Below, piece after piece: positions 62,655 to 64,000 of a stretch of 64,000 nucleotides of DNA (the stretch's first letter is position 1; each line of letters begins with the position of its first letter). Origin of the DNA: Nonomuraea candida (GTDB lineage: Bacteria; Actinomycetota; Actinomycetes; Streptosporangiales; Streptosporangiaceae); the NCBI RefSeq assembly GCF_000725485.1, contig NZ_JOAG01000049.1, positions 1-64,000 of the forward strand. The letters are read 5' to 3'. Below the pieces are notes generated by a model. The model saw only the letters and a program-made list of their open reading frames with translations. It had not been told where the DNA came from and did not search any database. A program made the translations under genes and the position numbers.

Positions 62655-63212
62655 ATGAGGCTGTTCGCCGCTCTGGTGCCGCCCGACGAGGTGCTGGACG
62701 AGATCGCGCGCGCCATCGCCCCGCACGTCGGGCAGGTGCCGGGGCTGCGCTGGCCCGACCGGGCGACCTGGCACATCACGCTCGGCTTCTTCGGGGAGGT
62801 GCCCGAGCGGGTGCTGCCCGAGCTGGAGACGCGCCTGGCCCGCGCCGTGCGCCGCCACACGGCCATGAACCTGGCCTTTGAGGGCTTCGGGGCCTTCTCC
62901 TCCGTACGCCGCGCCCGGGTGCTCTGGGTGGGCGTCACCGGCGACTCCATGACCAGGCTCGCCGACTCCGTCAGAGCGGGCGCCCGCCGGGCCGGGGCCG
63001 AGCAGACCGACGACAAGCGCTTCCACCCGCACCTCACCCTCGCCAGGGCCAAGGTGGAGACGGACCTCCGCCCGCTGGTCGAGTCGCTGTCGGGGTTCAG
63101 CGGCTCGCCGTGGCGGGCGGAGCGCGTCCGTCTCTTCCGCAGTCACACGGGGCCGCAGGTGAGGCACGAGTCACTCGCCGAATGGGCGCTGGCACCCGCC
63201 GAGCAGGGTTAG
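62655..63212 (+). CDS. thpR: RNA 2',3'-cyclic phosphodiesterase (ThpR / 2H family)
   Basis: A 185-aa 2H phosphoesterase with the two catalytic HxTx motifs, HITLGFFGEVPE near residue 45 and HPHLTLARAK near residue 127. It starts MRLFAALVPPDEVLDEIARAI, typical of ThpR. These enzymes open 2',3'-cyclic phosphate ends of RNA; they were formerly called 2'-5' RNA ligases. ATG 62655 begins at the conserved N-terminus; the upstream frame is not conserved. Confidence 0.92.
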   Translation: MRLFAALVPPDEVLDEIARAIAPHVGQVPGLRWPDRATWHITLGFFGEVPERVLPELETRLARAVRRHTAMNLAFEGFGAFSSVRRARVLWVGVTGDSMTRLADSVRAGARRAGAEQTDDKRFHPHLTLARAKVETDLRPLVESLSGFSGSPWRAERVRLFRSHTGPQVRHESLAEWALAPAEQG

Positions 63213-63222
63213 GCTCCAGGTC
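63210..63222 (+). promoter_or_regulatory. -10 box for a leaderless microprotein mRNA
   Basis: TAGGCT (63210-63215), whose first bases are in the thpR stop codon, is followed by 7 nt and a GTG. Identical hexamer and spacing to the DUF2530 gene. Confidence 0.45.
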
Positions 63223-63306
63223 GTGGATCGTCCTCGCCCCTGGCTGCTGCCCATCGTGCTCGGCCTGCTCCTGCTGATCGTGATCGTCGGAGCCGCGCTG
63301 ACCTGA
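63223..63306 (+). CDS. 27-aa single-helix membrane microprotein
   Basis: A GTG-initiated frame of 27 codons, with the sequence VDRPRPWLLPIV followed by a continuous hydrophobic helix (LGLLLLIVIVGAALT) and a TGA stop. The N-terminus carries two arginines before the helix, so the C-terminus should face outward. It is too short for usual gene calling. Support: a single clean transmembrane segment, the TAGGCT-N7-GTG leaderless start and its position in the gap after thpR. Function unknown. Confidence 0.5.
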   Translation: MDRPRPWLLPIVLGLLLLIVIVGAALT

Positions 63307-63331
63307 CGCCCGCCCGAGCCCGAGGACCGGC

Positions 63332-64000
63332 TCACCAGGCGTAGTCCTCCGGGGCCGTGCGGTGGCCGGGGAAGATCTCGTCGAGGCGGGCCAGGGCGAC
63401 GTCGTCCAGGTCGATCTCCACGGCGCGCAGGCTGCCTTCGAGCTGCGCCAGCGTGCGCGGGCCGATGATCGGCGCGGCGACCGCGCGCTGCTTGAGCAGC
63501 CAGGCCAGCGCGACGTTCGCGGGCTCCTCGCCGAGCTCGTCGCAGAACTTCTCGTACTGCTCGATCCGGTCGCGGTGCTTGTCGAGCTGCCGCAGCATGT
63601 GCTCGTCGCCCGAGCGGCCCTTGTCCGGCTTGCGCAGCACGCCGCCGAGCAGGCCGCCGGCCAGCGGGCTCCACGGGATCACGCCGAGGCCGTAGTCCTC
63701 GCACGCGGGCAGCACCTCGAGCTCGGGCGCGCGGGTGAGCAGGTTGTAGTGGGTCTGCTCGCTGACCAGGCCCGTGAACCCGCGGCGGGCCGCGCTCTCC
63801 TGGGCCTTGGCGATGTGCCAGCCCGCGAAGTTGGACGAGCCCACGTAGATGATCTTGCCCTGCTGCCGCAGGACCTCCATGGCCTCCCAGAACTCGTCGA
63901 ACGGGGTGCCCCGGTCGACGTGATGGGCCTGGTAGATGTCGATGTGGTCGGTCCGCATCCGCTTCAGCGAGGCGTCGCAGGCGCGGCGGATGCTGAGCGC
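63332..64000 (-). CDS. Aldo/keto reductase, 3' part (gene runs off the window)
   Basis: The C-terminal 222 residues of an NADPH-dependent aldo/keto reductase. Visible are SLKRMRTDHIDIYQAHHVDRGTPFDEFWEAM, KIIYVGSSNFAGWHIAKAQ, TGLVSEQTHYNLLTR, GVIPWSPLAGGLL and the cofactor-binding end AAPIIGPRTLAQLEGSL. It belongs to the large AKR group related to YghZ/Tas-type potassium-channel-like reductases. The N-terminus with the catalytic Asp, Tyr and Lys lies beyond base 64000. Confidence 0.93.
   Translation of the reverse strand, partial: ALSIRRACDASLKRMRTDHIDIYQAHHVDRGTPFDEFWEAMEVLRQQGKIIYVGSSNFAGWHIAKAQESAARRGFTGLVSEQTHYNLLTRAPELEVLPACEDYGLGVIPWSPLAGGLLGGVLRKPDKGRSGDEHMLRQLDKHRDRIEQYEKFCDELGEEPANVALAWLLKQRAVAAPIIGPRTLAQLEGSLRAVEIDLDDVALARLDEIFPGHRTAPEDYAW

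Overview
The window is high-GC actinobacterial chromosome. Gene content (SepF, DUF3263, DUF3027, DUF2530, DUF1707, OtsA/OtsB, bacterial XPB, HrcA/CIRCE-type groEL control) and many GTG/TTG or leaderless starts point to a filamentous actinomycete. A Streptosporangiaceae/Nonomuraea-like host is my inference from protein style, not a database result. It is almost entirely core chromosome: no insertion sequence, prophage, CRISPR array, complete tRNA or biosynthetic cluster was recognised.

Layout. 1-120: 3' end of a 5S rRNA gene and its terminator. 0.4-14 kb: chloramphenicol phosphotransferase-like kinase, PhzF-family isomerase, SepF, a membrane protein, ArgS translationally coupled to a CtpE-like P-type ATPase, PlsX, a DUF1707 protein divergent from a KamA-family radical SAM protein, and a glycine-rich secreted protein. 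14-23 kb: a 90-bp tandem repeat beside a polysaccharide-type ABC exporter, then a five-gene oligopeptide ABC importer operon. 22.7-27.2 kb: a thiolase/DUF35 pair behind a palindrome, a mycosin-like protease pair and a SAM hydrolase. 27.3-32.5 kb: DUF3263, OtsB, a secreted protein, an MFS transporter, and OtsA divergent from an ECF sigma factor.

32.5-36.7 kb is the most informative stretch. A SAM-I riboswitch precedes a threonine-synthase-fold enzyme and a ThiS/MoaD-like protein ending in Gly-Gly, followed by a cold-shock gene and groEL with two CIRCE operators. Riboswitch plus sulfur carrier suggests homocysteine (methionine) synthesis from O-phosphohomoserine rather than threonine synthesis. 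36.7-53.8 kb: small secreted protein, PEBP, HelD-like ATPase, XPB helicase, AMP-ligase, degenerate P-loop protein, XPB-associated/WYL protein, a frameshifted small gene, TetR, HAD, a CSD protein, MFS and DUF3027. 53.9-64 kb: a 1011-aa sacsin/Hsp90-type GHKL protein, a secreted tripeptidyl aminopeptidase, DUF2530/NCS2 permease, MarR-MFS, ThpR, a 27-aa membrane microprotein and a truncated aldo/keto reductase.

Two patterns cross the window. Many genes start without a Shine-Dalgarno sequence, with a TANNNT box 7-8 nt before the start codon, which implies leaderless transcripts. And roughly ten genes carry short tandem copies of their own 3' end, often including the stop codon, just downstream of the gene, mostly between convergent genes.
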